Shown here: positions 8,417 through 16,675 of the stretch, piece after piece | How the letters are laid out: each line of letters begins with the position of its first letter | Numbering within the stretch: the stretch's first letter is position 1 | DNA from: an uncultured Lachnospiraceae bacterium | GTDB taxonomy: Bacteria > Bacillota > Clostridia > Lachnospirales > Lachnospiraceae | Assembly: GCA_902761665.1 (NCBI GenBank) | Contig: CACWLA010000003.1 | Location: forward strand, 124,001-188,000 | DNA: 64,000 nucleotides | Direction: 5' to 3' | Position numbers and translations under genes: made by a program | Notes under the pieces: generated by a model | Seen by the model: the letters and a program-made list of their open reading frames with translations, nothing else | Database searches by the model: none | Told to the model about the DNA's origin: nothing

Positions 8417-9618
8417 TGTTTACGGCCTTTTTCTATCTTTTAAAGGATAAAGGCCTTCCGGTAAGCCTGAACGAGTGGATGACGCTCATGGAAGGCCTCG
8501 ACAGAGGCCTCGAGCACGCTTCGCTCACGGGCTTTTATTACCTTGCCCGTGCGGTCCTGGTGAAGACGGAGGCGGACTACGACCGCTTCGACCAGGCCTT
8601 CCTGCAGTATTTCAAGGGGATCGAGACGGTCGAAGAACTGCCGCAGGAACTCCTGGACTGGCTGTCGGACCCTGCGCCGCAGGCGGACTACGACAAGGAC
8701 GAAGTCGACCGCAGGATGGCGGAACTGGAACTCGAGGACTTAAAACGCATGCTCGAGGAGCGACTGGCCGAGCAGCATGAGCGCCACGACGGCGGAAACA
8801 GATGGATCGGGACGGGAGGCACCTCGCCCTTCGGCCACTCGGGCTACAACCCGAAGGGGATCCGCATCGGCGGACCGGGAAGAAACCGCAGCGCCATCCA
8901 GATCGCGGGGGAGCGGAATTTCCGCGATTTCCGCGAGGACAATACGCTGGATCTCCGACAGTTCCAGATCGCGCTCCGGCGCCTTCGGCAGTTTTCGGCG
9001 CTGGACGACGGGCCGAAGGATGTGCTGGACGTGGATGAGACCATTAAGGAGACCTCGGACAATGCCGGGCAGCTGTCGCTCGTCTTTACGCGGGAGCGCA
9101 GGAACATGGTCAAGCTCCTGCTGCTCTTCGATTCGGGCGGCTCCATGTGGCCTTACTCGACGCTCTGCACGACGCTCTTCCAGGCCGTGAGCAAGGCAAA
9201 CCATTTCAAGGACCTGAAGGTCTACTATTTCCACAACTGTTTCTACGACAAGCTTTATACGACGCCGGGCTGCTACGAATCGCATTCGATCGATACCGAA
9301 TGGGTGCTGAAGAATCTCGGCAGCGACTACAAGGTGATCATCGTGGGCGATGCGTCCATGGCGCCGTCGGAGCTTCTGTCGCGCGGCGGAAACATCTATT
9401 ACTGGTACGGGAGCAGCAACGAGCCCGGGATCACCTGGATCAGGCGCTTTAAGGACCGCTACAAGAAGATCGCGTGGCTGAACCCCCTAAGCCCCTGGAG
9501 CTGGGAACACGGCTACGGGAGCGAGACGATCGATTACATCCGCAGGGAACTGCCGATGTACCAGCTGACCGTCGAAGGGCTCGAACAGGCGACGAAAGCA
9601 TTGGTGAAAGCAAGATAA
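8416..9618 (+). CDS. CoxE-like VWA domain protein
   Basis: A 400-residue protein with a helical N-terminal half, a charged middle (residues about 95-160) and a C-terminal von Willebrand A domain starting near residue 230. The MIDAS-like motif reads FDSGGSM, so the first conserved serine of DxSxS is glycine; this DxGGSM form is known in a branch of the CoxE-like family. It is translationally coupled to the MoxR ATPase, the usual arrangement, and the two probably work as one AAA-VWA remodelling unit. The target cannot be read from the neighbours. Confidence 0.88.
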   Translation: MFTAFFYLLKDKGLPVSLNEWMTLMEGLDRGLEHASLTGFYYLARAVLVKTEADYDRFDQAFLQYFKGIETVEELPQELLDWLSDPAPQADYDKDEVDRRMAELELEDLKRMLEERLAEQHERHDGGNRWIGTGGTSPFGHSGYNPKGIRIGGPGRNRSAIQIAGERNFRDFREDNTLDLRQFQIALRRLRQFSALDDGPKDVLDVDETIKETSDNAGQLSLVFTRERRNMVKLLLLFDSGGSMWPYSTLCTTLFQAVSKANHFKDLKVYYFHNCFYDKLYTTPGCYESHSIDTEWVLKNLGSDYKVIIVGDASMAPSELLSRGGNIYYWYGSSNEPGITWIRRFKDRYKKIAWLNPLSPWSWEHGYGSETIDYIRRELPMYQLTVEGLEQATKALVKAR

Positions 9619-9639
9619 CGGATAATAAGGAGGAACATC

Positions 9640-10050
9640 ATGGATTGCATTTTCTGCAGGATCGCAAACGGGGAGATCCCGTCGGCAACGGTATACGAAG
9701 ACGATCTGGTTCGGGTCATCCTGGATCTCGGCCCGGCGGCGCAGGGCCACGCCCTGGTGCTGCCGAAGGAACATTTTAAGGGTTCGGCGGAGGCGCCGGA
9801 AGCCTTGCTCGGCCACGTCATGGCGGTCGGCGCGCGCATCGGCGAAGCCCAGATGAAAGCCTTCGGTGCGGACGGCTTCAACCTGATCCAGAACAACGGG
9901 GAAGCCGCCGGACAGTCGGTCTTCCATCTGCATCTGCACGTCATTCCGCGAAAAGAAGGCGACGGCGCCGTCGGTCTCTGGAAGCCCGGAAAGACCACGC
10001 CGGAAGAGATGAACGAGACTGCGGAAGCCATCCGGAAGGAACTCCTCTGA
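9640..10050 (+). CDS. HIT-family nucleotide hydrolase (HinT-like)
   Basis: A 136-residue HIT protein: N-terminal CIFC (the paired cysteines of zinc-binding HinT forms), and the catalytic histidine triad HLHLHVIP near residue 108. HinT enzymes hydrolyse nucleoside phosphoramidates and acyl-AMPs. RBS AAGGAGGAAC precedes the ATG. It lies 21 bp after the VWA gene and could be co-transcribed, though a functional link is not implied. Confidence 0.93.
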   Translation: MDCIFCRIANGEIPSATVYEDDLVRVILDLGPAAQGHALVLPKEHFKGSAEAPEALLGHVMAVGARIGEAQMKAFGADGFNLIQNNGEAAGQSVFHLHLHVIPRKEGDGAVGLWKPGKTTPEEMNETAEAIRKELL

Positions 10051-10099
10051 CCTTCTTTGCTTGTCAAAAACTTAACTTTTGAAACGGGGCTCCGCTTTA

Positions 10100-10128
10100 T
10101 TGACAAGGTAATTCTGCACAGGTATATT
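10100..10128 (+). promoter_or_regulatory. Sigma-A promoter of gap
   Basis: Consensus TTGACA, a 17-bp spacer and TATATT, giving a leader of about 110 nt before gap. The -35 is part of an inverted repeat: CTTGTCAA at 10060-10067 mirrors TTGACAAG at 10100-10107. Confidence 0.88.
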
Positions 10129-10246
10129 TAAATCAGATCGGAAACCGCAAAGCCTTGCAGACCGGTCGTCCTTGCGCGGAAACGCGTCATCTGCTGCGCA
10201 TGATTTCTGAACATTTCGTTTCCAAAAAAACCAGAGGAGAAACAAC

Positions 10247-11311
10247 ATGGCAATCAATGTAGGCATCAACGGTTTCGGCCGTATCGGCCGTATCGCGCTC
10301 CGCAGCATGATCGAGCGCGGCAGTCACAGTTACCGCATCTGCGGCATCAACCTTCGCAACGCAGACCTCGACTTCATGGTCTATCAGGTCAAATACGACT
10401 CCGTTTTCCGTACCTTCATGGGCAACGTGGAACACGACGGCAGGAACCTGATCGTCAACGGTCAGAAGATCCGCGTGTACAGTTATGACAAGGCCGAAGA
10501 AATCCCGTGGGATGACTGCTACGCCGAATACATCATCGAATCGACCGGAGCCTTCCTGACGACCGAATCGGCTTCCGCGCACCTGAACAACGGCGCGAAG
10601 AAGGTCATTCTTTCTGCTCCGGCCAAGGACAAGGTCACCCCGACCTTCGTCATGGGCGTCAACAACGAGACCTATAAAACGGATATGGACATTGTTTCGA
10701 ATGCGTCCTGCACCACCAACTGCCTGGCCCCGATGGTCAAGGTCATCCACGACAGGTTCGGCATCGAAGAAGGCCTGATGAGCACCATCCACGCCGCGAC
10801 GGCGAAGCAGAAACCCGTCGACTCCCGCGGCGGCAGAGACTGGCGCACCGGCCGAAGCGTTCTCGGCAACATCATTCCGTCCACTACGGGCGCCGCGAAG
10901 GCCGTGGGCCTCGTCATTCCCGATCTGAACGGCAAGCTGACCGGTATGAGCTTCCGTGTCCCGACCGCCGACGTTTCCGTGGTCGACCTGACCGCGAAGC
11001 TGAAGACGAAGACCACTTACGAAGAGATCTGCAAGGCCATGGAAGATGCGGCCAAGAGCAACATGAAGGGCATCATCGCCTGCACGAAGGACCCGGTCGT
11101 CTCCACCGACCTGACGGGCTTCCCGCAGACCTGCATCTTCGACGAGAAGGCTGGCATCATGCTGGGCGACGACTTCGTGAAACTGATCGCCTGGTACGAC
11201 AATGAGTGGGGCTATACCAACAAGCTGATCGATCTGATGCGGTATATGTACGCCGTGGATCACTCCACCGAGATCTTCACCGACGAACGCAGCGGCATCT
11301 CGCCGAGATAG
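10247..11311 (+). CDS. gap: Glyceraldehyde-3-phosphate dehydrogenase, type I
   Basis: A 354-residue glycolytic enzyme that oxidises glyceraldehyde 3-phosphate with NAD and phosphate. Visible are the NAD-binding GINGFGRIGR at the N-terminus, the catalytic cysteine in SNASCTTNCLAP (near residue 155), the conserved STTGAAKAVG phosphate-binding loop, and the C-terminal NEWGYTNKL. It is somewhat longer than the usual 330-340 residues because of a C-terminal extension. RBS AGAGGAGA. Monocistronic, with a strong own promoter and terminator; fba and pgi lie within 6 kb. Confidence 0.97.
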   Translation: MAINVGINGFGRIGRIALRSMIERGSHSYRICGINLRNADLDFMVYQVKYDSVFRTFMGNVEHDGRNLIVNGQKIRVYSYDKAEEIPWDDCYAEYIIESTGAFLTTESASAHLNNGAKKVILSAPAKDKVTPTFVMGVNNETYKTDMDIVSNASCTTNCLAPMVKVIHDRFGIEEGLMSTIHAATAKQKPVDSRGGRDWRTGRSVLGNIIPSTTGAAKAVGLVIPDLNGKLTGMSFRVPTADVSVVDLTAKLKTKTTYEEICKAMEDAAKSNMKGIIACTKDPVVSTDLTGFPQTCIFDEKAGIMLGDDFVKLIAWYDNEWGYTNKLIDLMRYMYAVDHSTEIFTDERSGISPR

Positions 11312-11321
11312 AAACAAATGA

Positions 11322-11359
11322 AAAAGCAGAGCCGGACCTGAGCGTCCGGCTCTGCTTTT
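11322..11359. terminator. Bidirectional terminator between gap and murG
   Basis: A perfect 16-bp stem (AAAAGCAGAGCCGGAC and its complement) with a 6-base loop, A-rich on the left and T-rich on the right, shared by the convergent genes. Confidence 0.94.
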
Positions 11360-11373
11360 GTGTTGTATGTGCT

Positions 11374-12483
11374 TTACATTTCGTCAGATTCTTTCTTCCT
11401 GTCCGGGCGTTCGTGGTTCTTCTCCCGTATCACCTGCGCGATCGTGTCGCAGATCGTGGAGATCGCGTTCGCCTGCGGGCTTGCCGACATGGCGGCGACA
11501 TAGGGCGAGGGATCCGCGTGCAGCGTGCGGACGGCTTCGGTGAGGATCTCCGGCGTCAGGCCTTCCTGGGAGAGCACCATGCTGTAGCCGTGCTTTTTGA
11601 AGGACTCCGCGTTCAGGACCTGGTCGCCTCTTGAGGCGGAGGTCCAGAGCGGGATCAGGATATTGGGCTTCTTCAGGGCAACGAATTCGAAGATCGCGTT
11701 CGCGCCGGCGCGGGAGACCACAAGGTCGGCAGCAGCAAAGAGATCCGGCAGCTCCCGGCTGATGTATTCGAACTGCCTGTAGCCGTCGGCTTTCACGTTT
11801 TCGTCGCCCTTGCCCTTTCCGACCAGATGGACGACATTGAAATCCTTCAGCAGTTCCGGCAGGGCTTTCCAGACGGCCTCGTTGACGGCGACTGCGCCGA
11901 GGCTTCCGCCGACCACCATGAGAAGGGGCTTCGCGTCATCGAATCCGAGGAAATCCAGACCGGCCTGCTTATTGCCGGTGAAAAGCTCCGCGCGGACCGG
12001 GCAGCCGCTGACGAGGGACCGGCCTTCCGGCAGGTACTGCAGCGTTTCCGGGAAGTTGCAGAGCACGCGGTCGGCTGAGGAAAAGCAGAGCTTGTTGGCG
12101 AGGCCCGGGGTGAGGTCCGCTTCGTGGATCACGCAGGGGATGCCCATACGGTGCGCCGCCCAGACGACGGGCGCGCCGACAAAGCCGCCCTTGGAAAAGA
12201 CGGCCGCAGGCTTTATCTTTTTCAGCGCGCGGGCTGCCTGATTTGCGCCCTTCAGCACCCGGCCGGGATCGGTCAGGTTCTTCAGGCTGAAATAGCGGCG
12301 GAGCTTCCCGGTGGCGATGCCGGTGTAGGGAAGTTCGGCCTGCTCCGCAAGCGTTTTCTCGATCCCGTCGTAGGAACCGATATAGTGGATGTCGTAGCCG
12401 CGCTTTTTCAGCTCGGGCACGAGCGCGAGATTCGGGGTCACATGTCCGGCGCTTCCGCCGCCGGTAAGTACGATCACAGGCAT
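11374..12483 (-). CDS. murG: UDP-GlcNAc:lipid I GlcNAc transferase MurG
   Basis: A 369-residue GT28 enzyme that adds GlcNAc to lipid I, giving lipid II, at the cytoplasmic membrane face. The N-terminus carries the glycine-rich loop TGGGSAGHVTPN; the C-terminal half carries a second glycine loop (VVGGSLGA) and the donor-binding SRAGANAIFEF. The ATG at 12483 is preferred over longer frames because the protein aligns from MPVIVLTGGG and GAAAGG precedes it. The C-terminus ends in a charged tail. The gene is alone, away from other mur genes, with its own promoter. Confidence 0.95.
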   Translation of the reverse strand: MPVIVLTGGGSAGHVTPNLALVPELKKRGYDIHYIGSYDGIEKTLAEQAELPYTGIATGKLRRYFSLKNLTDPGRVLKGANQAARALKKIKPAAVFSKGGFVGAPVVWAAHRMGIPCVIHEADLTPGLANKLCFSSADRVLCNFPETLQYLPEGRSLVSGCPVRAELFTGNKQAGLDFLGFDDAKPLLMVVGGSLGAVAVNEAVWKALPELLKDFNVVHLVGKGKGDENVKADGYRQFEYISRELPDLFAAADLVVSRAGANAIFEFVALKKPNILIPLWTSASRGDQVLNAESFKKHGYSMVLSQEGLTPEILTEAVRTLHADPSPYVAAMSASPQANAISTICDTIAQVIREKNHERPDRKKESDEM

Positions 12484-12529
12484 GGATTTCTGGCCTTTCT
12501 GAGGAGCGCCGGTCACCGGCGCCGCGGTC

Positions 12530-12558
12530 ATCATACCATATGTTTTTCGCCGCGTCAA
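12530..12558 (-). promoter_or_regulatory. Sigma-A promoter of murG
   Basis: Minus-strand TTGACG, 17 bp, TATGAT. A 17-bp palindrome (GCGCCGGT-C-ACCGGCGC, 12506-12522) lies in the leader and would fold in the mRNA. Confidence 0.83.
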
Positions 12559-12570
12559 AGAAGAAAAGCA

Positions 12571-12599
12571 TTGAAAGATGCGCCGGCTTTGGGTAAAAT
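12571..12599 (+). promoter_or_regulatory. Sigma-A promoter of the MBL gene
   Basis: TTGAAA, 17-bp spacer, TAAAAT, about 48 bp before the ATG. It is divergent from the murG promoter, with 12 bp between the two -35 boxes. Confidence 0.82.
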
Positions 12600-12646
12600 G
12601 AAAATGGCTCCGCAGCCGCGCCATTACCGCGGAGACAAGGATAACG

Positions 12647-13648
12647 ATGAACCGGGAAGAACTGAGACGGAAGATCCGCAGTAAGCAGCGAAAAAGAGCG
12701 GCAAAGCAGAGAAAGAAACGCTTCCTTACCTGGATGCTGATCGGCGCTCTGTTTGCGGCCGCGGCTTTCGCCCTCTTTGTCGCGCGTGAAAAAGGCCTGA
12801 TCAGCCTTCCCTGGGACGGACCCGCGCCGGAGATGATCGTTTCCGAGGCGCCGGCGGACGGCGTCCGGGCCGTGATCAGCGTGATCGACGTCGGCCAGGG
12901 CAGTGCCGTGCTCATCCAAAGCGGCGGCGAAGCCATGCTGGTGGACGGCGGCGGACGGGAGCATTCCTCCAAAACGGTCGCGTATCTGAATGAACGGGGC
13001 GTCACAAAACTGAAGTACATCGTCGCGACACACTACGATACGGACCATCTGTACGGGGCGGTCGGCGCCCTCGAGGCTTTCGGGGCGGAAACGGTCCTGG
13101 TCCCGGACTATGAAGAGGAAAGCTACGTGTACGAGAGCTTCCGGCAGCACCTCGAGAGCAGGAATCCTGCGGTGCTCCACCCTTCGCCGGGCGACAGTTT
13201 TGAACTTGGATACTGCCGCTTTACGGTGCTTGCGCCGTGCGGCAGCGGGTACGAGGAGGAAAATGACTATTCGATCGCGCTGCGCCTTACGGACGGCGTG
13301 CATTCGCTGCTTGTAACCGGTGATGCGGAAGCCGTGAGCGAGGCGGAGATGGCGCTGAACAATAAGGGAGACCGCCGCCTTGCCTCCGACGTCTACATCG
13401 TGGGGCACCACGGGAGCGCTTCGTCCTCCGGGGCGGCGTTCCTGGCCGCGGTGAGGCCCTCGTTTGCCGTCATCAGCTGCGGCGCGGGCAACGATTACGG
13501 CCACCCGAAAGCGGCGGTCATGAGCCGCCTCAGGCTCGCCGGCTGCAGCATCTATCGGACTGACAAACAGGGCGATATCGTCTTTCGATTTACCGATGAC
13601 GGGATCCTTTTTGAACAGGAACCCACAAACGACTACACCCCCGGATAG
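12647..13648 (+). CDS. ComEC/Rec2-related metallo-beta-lactamase-fold protein
   Basis: A 333-residue protein: a very basic N-terminus, one membrane helix (about residues 25-45), then a metallo-beta-lactamase domain like the extracellular domain of ComEC. It shows DVGQGSAVLI, LVDGGG, the metal ligands THYDTDH, TGDAE and GHHGS. The catalytic domain is thus predicted to sit outside the membrane. Unlike full ComEC there is no channel domain, so it is a stand-alone hydrolase, possibly a nuclease or phosphodiesterase. RBS AAGGA. The pgi gene follows 15 bp later and is likely co-transcribed. Confidence 0.87.
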   Translation: MNREELRRKIRSKQRKRAAKQRKKRFLTWMLIGALFAAAAFALFVAREKGLISLPWDGPAPEMIVSEAPADGVRAVISVIDVGQGSAVLIQSGGEAMLVDGGGREHSSKTVAYLNERGVTKLKYIVATHYDTDHLYGAVGALEAFGAETVLVPDYEEESYVYESFRQHLESRNPAVLHPSPGDSFELGYCRFTVLAPCGSGYEEENDYSIALRLTDGVHSLLVTGDAEAVSEAEMALNNKGDRRLASDVYIVGHHGSASSSGAAFLAAVRPSFAVISCGAGNDYGHPKAAVMSRLRLAGCSIYRTDKQGDIVFRFTDDGILFEQEPTNDYTPG

Positions 13649-13663
13649 GGGAAAGGAGAAAAA

Positions 13664-14949
13664 ATGATCAGACTGGAAGAGAAAAATGCGAAGAGTTTCC
13701 TCGGCGAAGCGGCCTGGGAAAAGGCTGTGAAGGACGCGCAGGCGGCTGCGGAAGTCCTCAAGGGCAGACAGGGCGCGGGGAACGATTTCCTCGGCTGGAT
13801 CGACCTGCCGGTGGACTATGACAAGGAGGAATTTGCCCGCATTGAGAAGGCGGCGGCAAAGATCCGCGAGGACAGCGATGTCCTGGTGGTCGTCGGCATC
13901 GGCGGCTCGTATCTGGGCGCCCGCGCTGCGGTCGAACTCCTCAGCCATCCCTTTGCCGGAGCGTTATCTGCGGCGAAACGCGGCGGCCCGCAGATCGTCT
14001 TTGCCGGCAACCAGTTAAGCAGCGCCTACCTGAACGGACTTACGGATCTGCTCGAAGGCAAGCGTTTTTCCATCAACGTCATCTCCAAGTCCGGGACGAC
14101 GACCGAGCCTGCGGTGGCTTTCCGTCTGCTGAAGGGGCTGCTGGAGAAGGAGGCGCTCTGAAGACGCTCGCGGACAGCGAAGGTTACGAGACCTTCGTGG
14201 TACCGGACGACGTCGGCGGCCGTTACTCCGTGCTGACGGCGGTGGGACTCCTTCCGATCGCGGCGGCCGGGATCGACATCAAGGCTCTGATGGACGGCGC
14301 TGCCGCTGAGAGAGAACGCCTCATGAACGCGCCGTTCGAAGAAAACGACGCCCTGCGCTACGCGGCCATACGGAACGCCCTCTACCGCGAAGGCAAGAAG
14401 GTCGAGATCCTCGCGAACTACGAACCCGGCCTGCACTACGTGGGCGAATGGTGGAAGCAGCTCTACGGCGAGAGCGAAGGCAAGGACGGAAAGGGCATCT
14501 TCCCGGCGGCCGTCGACCTCACGACCGACCTGCATTCCATGGGCCAGTTCATCCAGGAAGGCGAGCGGATCCTCATGGAGACCGTGATCGCGGTGGATGA
14601 TGCCGGCAAAGAGGTGCTGATGACAAAAGAAGAAAGCGACCTGGACGGCCTCAATTACCTGGCCGGCAGGACGCTCGATTTCGTGAATAAGAGTGCGATG
14701 AAGGGAACGATGCTCGCGCATACCGATGGCGGCGTGCCCGTGAACATGCTGCACATGGATGCGCTGACCGAGAAGGCACTCGGCGAACTGTTCTATTTCT
14801 TCGAATACGCCTGCGGCGTTTCCGGCTACATGCTGGAGGTCAACCCCTTCAACCAGCCCGGCGTCGAAAGCTACAAGAAGAACATGTTCGCGCTGCTTGG
14901 CAAGCCCGGCTACGAAGAACGCCGCGAAGAACTGCTGAAGAGGCTGTAA
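13664..14949 (+). pseudogene. pgi: Glucose-6-phosphate isomerase, interrupted by deletion/frameshift
   Basis: The two halves of one glucose-6-phosphate isomerase lie in different frames. The first (13664-14161, 165 residues) ends in a TGA shortly after the sugar-phosphate motif SKSGTTTEP; the second (readable from about 14152, open to 14949) resumes with [13 protein letters not shown] then [15 protein letters not shown]. Compared with what I know of the family, about 20 residues between LLEK and GALKTL are missing as well as the frame. The rest (catalytic [16 protein letters not shown] region and C-terminus) looks intact. RBS AAAGGAGAAAA precedes the ATG. Either a true lesion or an assembly error; the enzyme would normally feed glucose 6-phosphate into the glycolytic genes nearby. 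Confidence 0.85.
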
Positions 14950-15210
14950 GAAGTGCGGCGGCCCGGGCAGACCTTTCGGCAGACTGACTGACCGCCCGGA
15001 GCGGCACGCTATGCGCAAGATGCGTGCCTCCGCTCCGGCATCCTCGTGAGTCGCAGGAATGCCTGATGCATTCCCGCTCCGCACTCGGCGAAAACCGCAG
15101 GCAGGGAACCCTCGGTTTTCGTCCGGCTCCGGCACCATATTGCGCATGTGCCGCTTGCCGGCCGGTCAAATGTCTGCCTCAATGCTCTCCCGGGCTGCCG
15201 CACTTTTTAC
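14946..15210. repeat. Large structured inverted repeat between convergent genes
   Basis: This 265-bp stretch runs from the pgi stop codon to the stop codon of the convergent 89-residue gene and folds on itself. Paired arms, outside to inside: GTGCGGCnGCCCGGG (14953-14967) with 15189-15203; GGCAGAC (14978) with 15172; TGACCG (14989) with 15163; GCGGCAC (15001) with 15148; ATGCGCA (15011) with 15141; GTGCC (15024) with 15131. The centre holds two further hairpins: GGAATGC/GCATTCC (15056-15074) and CGAAAACCG/CGGTTTTCG (15089-15121). A T-run follows at 15204-15208. It could be a terminator, a structured RNA, or a MITE-like insertion. Confidence 0.85.
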
Positions 15211-15476
15211 GGCAGGTCATCCTCGATGATCTGTATTTCCAGATAGTCGAAAGGGATCTGCTCGATGAAGGAGTCCTGACGGAAGCGCGTTTTCGCGATC
15301 CGCTGGAATTCGCGGATGTTCACGTCCAGCCAGGTCGGCACCGCAAGATCGAACTCCGTGCAGATGAGGCGCAGTCCCTCAAACACCTTGAGCGTGCGCC
15401 GTTCCGGACCGTTCAGTTCCACGACGGTATCCCGGAGCAGGTGGTTTTCACGGAAGATCTTTCCCCAGATTCGCAT
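15207..15476 (-). CDS. Conserved hypothetical protein, 89 residues
   Basis: A small acidic cytosolic protein without signal peptide or membrane helix; it resembles a conserved but uncharacterised family of Lachnospiraceae (start MRIWGK, a WLDVNI segment and C-terminal DYLEIQIIEDD). The ATG at 15476 is seven bases after AAGGAG; the ATG one codon earlier (15479) is a close alternative, and the longer frame reaching 15536 lies across the promoter. The stop codon sits in the outer arm of the 265-bp structured element. Function unknown. Confidence 0.75.
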   Translation of the reverse strand: MRIWGKIFRENHLLRDTVVELNGPERRTLKVFEGLRLICTEFDLAVPTWLDVNIREFQRIAKTRFRQDSFIEQIPFDYLEIQIIEDDLP

Positions 15477-15507
15477 CATTTGTCTCCTTAACAGCGGTGA
15501 TGCCATC

Positions 15508-15536
15508 AGTATAAAGAAAAAAACAAAGAAACACAA
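15508..15536 (-). promoter_or_regulatory. Sigma-A promoter of the 89-residue protein gene
   Basis: Minus-strand TTGTGT, 17-bp T-rich spacer, TATACT, about 30 bp before the ribosome-binding site. Confidence 0.75.
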
Positions 15537-15548
15537 GTCTGTTTTGCC

Positions 15549-15576
15549 TTGCGCTTTTCGGCGCCTGTGCTACAAT
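15549..15576 (+). promoter_or_regulatory. Promoter of fba with extended -10
   Basis: TTGCGC, 16 bp, TACAAT preceded by TGC (extended -10). The mRNA leader would be about 25 nt and contains CAGGAGGG. Confidence 0.8.
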
Positions 15577-15607
15577 AAAAGAAGACCAATAAACAGGAGG
15601 GTAAATT

Positions 15608-16567
15608 ATGCCTTTAGTCACCTCGGCTGAAATGTTTGCCAAAGCTTACGACGGCGGTTACGCCATCGGCGCCTTCAACGTCAACAACATGGAGATCATC
15701 CAGGGTATCGTGGAAGCGGGCCGCGAGAACAACGCGCCCCTGATCCTTCAGGTCTCCAAGGGCGCCCGCGCCTATGCGAACCCCATTTACTTAAAGAAAC
15801 TGGTCGAAGCGGCCGTGGAAGACAGCGGTCTTCCGATCTGCCTGCACCTCGATCACGGCGATTCCTTCGAGACCTGCAAGAGCTGCGTGGACGGCGGCTT
15901 CACCTCCGTCATGATCGACGCCTCCGGCAAGCCCTTTGAAGAAAACATCGCCATCACGCAGGAAGTGGTGAAATACGCGCACGATCACGGCGTGGTCGTC
16001 GAAGCCGAACTCGGCACGCTGGCCGGCATCGAAGACGAAGTCAGCCATGCCGAAGGTTCCTACACCCGTCCCGAGGACGTGCAGGAATTCGTGGAACGCA
16101 CCGGCTGCGACTCCCTCGCGATCGCCATTGGCACCAGCCACGGCGCCTACAAGTTCAAACCCGAACAGTGCACCCGCGACGAGAACGGCATCCTGCAGCC
16201 GCCGCCCCTGCGCTTTGACATTCTGGAAGATGTTGCGAAGCGTCTGCCCGGCTTCCCGATCGTTCTGCACGGCTCGAGCTCCGTTCCGCAGGAATTCGTG
16301 AAGATCATCAACACCTACGGCGGCGCCATGCCTGACGCGGTCGGCGTTCCGGAAGACCAGCTGCGCAAGGCGGCTTCGATGGCGGTCTGCAAGATCAACA
16401 TCGACTCCGACATCCGTCTGGCCATGACCGCGACCATCCGCAAGTACTTTGCGGAGCATCCGGCCGATTTCGACCCGAGACAGTACCTGAAACCTGCCCG
16501 CGCGGCCGTGAAGGCCATGGTTGCCCACAAGCTGGTCAACGTTCTGGGCTGCAACGGCAAGGCCTGA
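15608..16567 (+). CDS. fba: Fructose-bisphosphate aldolase, class II
   Basis: A 319-residue zinc-dependent aldolase that splits fructose 1,6-bisphosphate. Visible are the zinc-binding histidine in LHLDHGDS (near residue 81), the VEAELG glutamate, the AIGTSHGAYKF phosphate loop with a second metal histidine, and the third in VLHGSSSVP. RBS CAGGAGGG. Monocistronic with its own promoter and a GC-rich hairpin after it. With gap and the damaged pgi it forms a loose glycolytic cluster. Confidence 0.96.
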   Translation: MPLVTSAEMFAKAYDGGYAIGAFNVNNMEIIQGIVEAGRENNAPLILQVSKGARAYANPIYLKKLVEAAVEDSGLPICLHLDHGDSFETCKSCVDGGFTSVMIDASGKPFEENIAITQEVVKYAHDHGVVVEAELGTLAGIEDEVSHAEGSYTRPEDVQEFVERTGCDSLAIAIGTSHGAYKFKPEQCTRDENGILQPPPLRFDILEDVAKRLPGFPIVLHGSSSVPQEFVKIINTYGGAMPDAVGVPEDQLRKAASMAVCKINIDSDIRLAMTATIRKYFAEHPADFDPRQYLKPARAAVKAMVAHKLVNVLGCNGKA

Positions 16568-16581
16568 CCGTCCCGGAAAAA

Positions 16582-16623
16582 CGGGGCCGCCTGAGCTGCG
16601 AAAGCAGTTTACAAGCGGCCCCG
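16582..16623 (+). terminator. GC-rich hairpin after fba overlapping the murA promoter
   Basis: A 9-bp perfect stem CGGGGCCGC / GCGGCCCCG encloses a second small hairpin (GCTGC-GAAA-GCAG). There is no clean T-tract, so termination strength is uncertain. The right arm overlaps the murA -35 region. Confidence 0.55.
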
Positions 16624-16637
16624 CTTCGTGTTATACT
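16608..16637 (+). promoter_or_regulatory. Promoter of murA with extended -10
   Basis: TTTACA, 18 bp, TATACT preceded by TGT. This promoter probably drives murA, metK and aspS. Confidence 0.8.
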
Positions 16638-16675
16638 ATCTGCACGTTTTTTTATTTCCAAGGAGAAACACCTCT

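Noticed and set aside
11969..13948. A 659-codon minus-strand frame across murG, the MBL gene and pgi
   Set aside because: It crosses two divergent promoters and contains no family motif; shadow of real genes.
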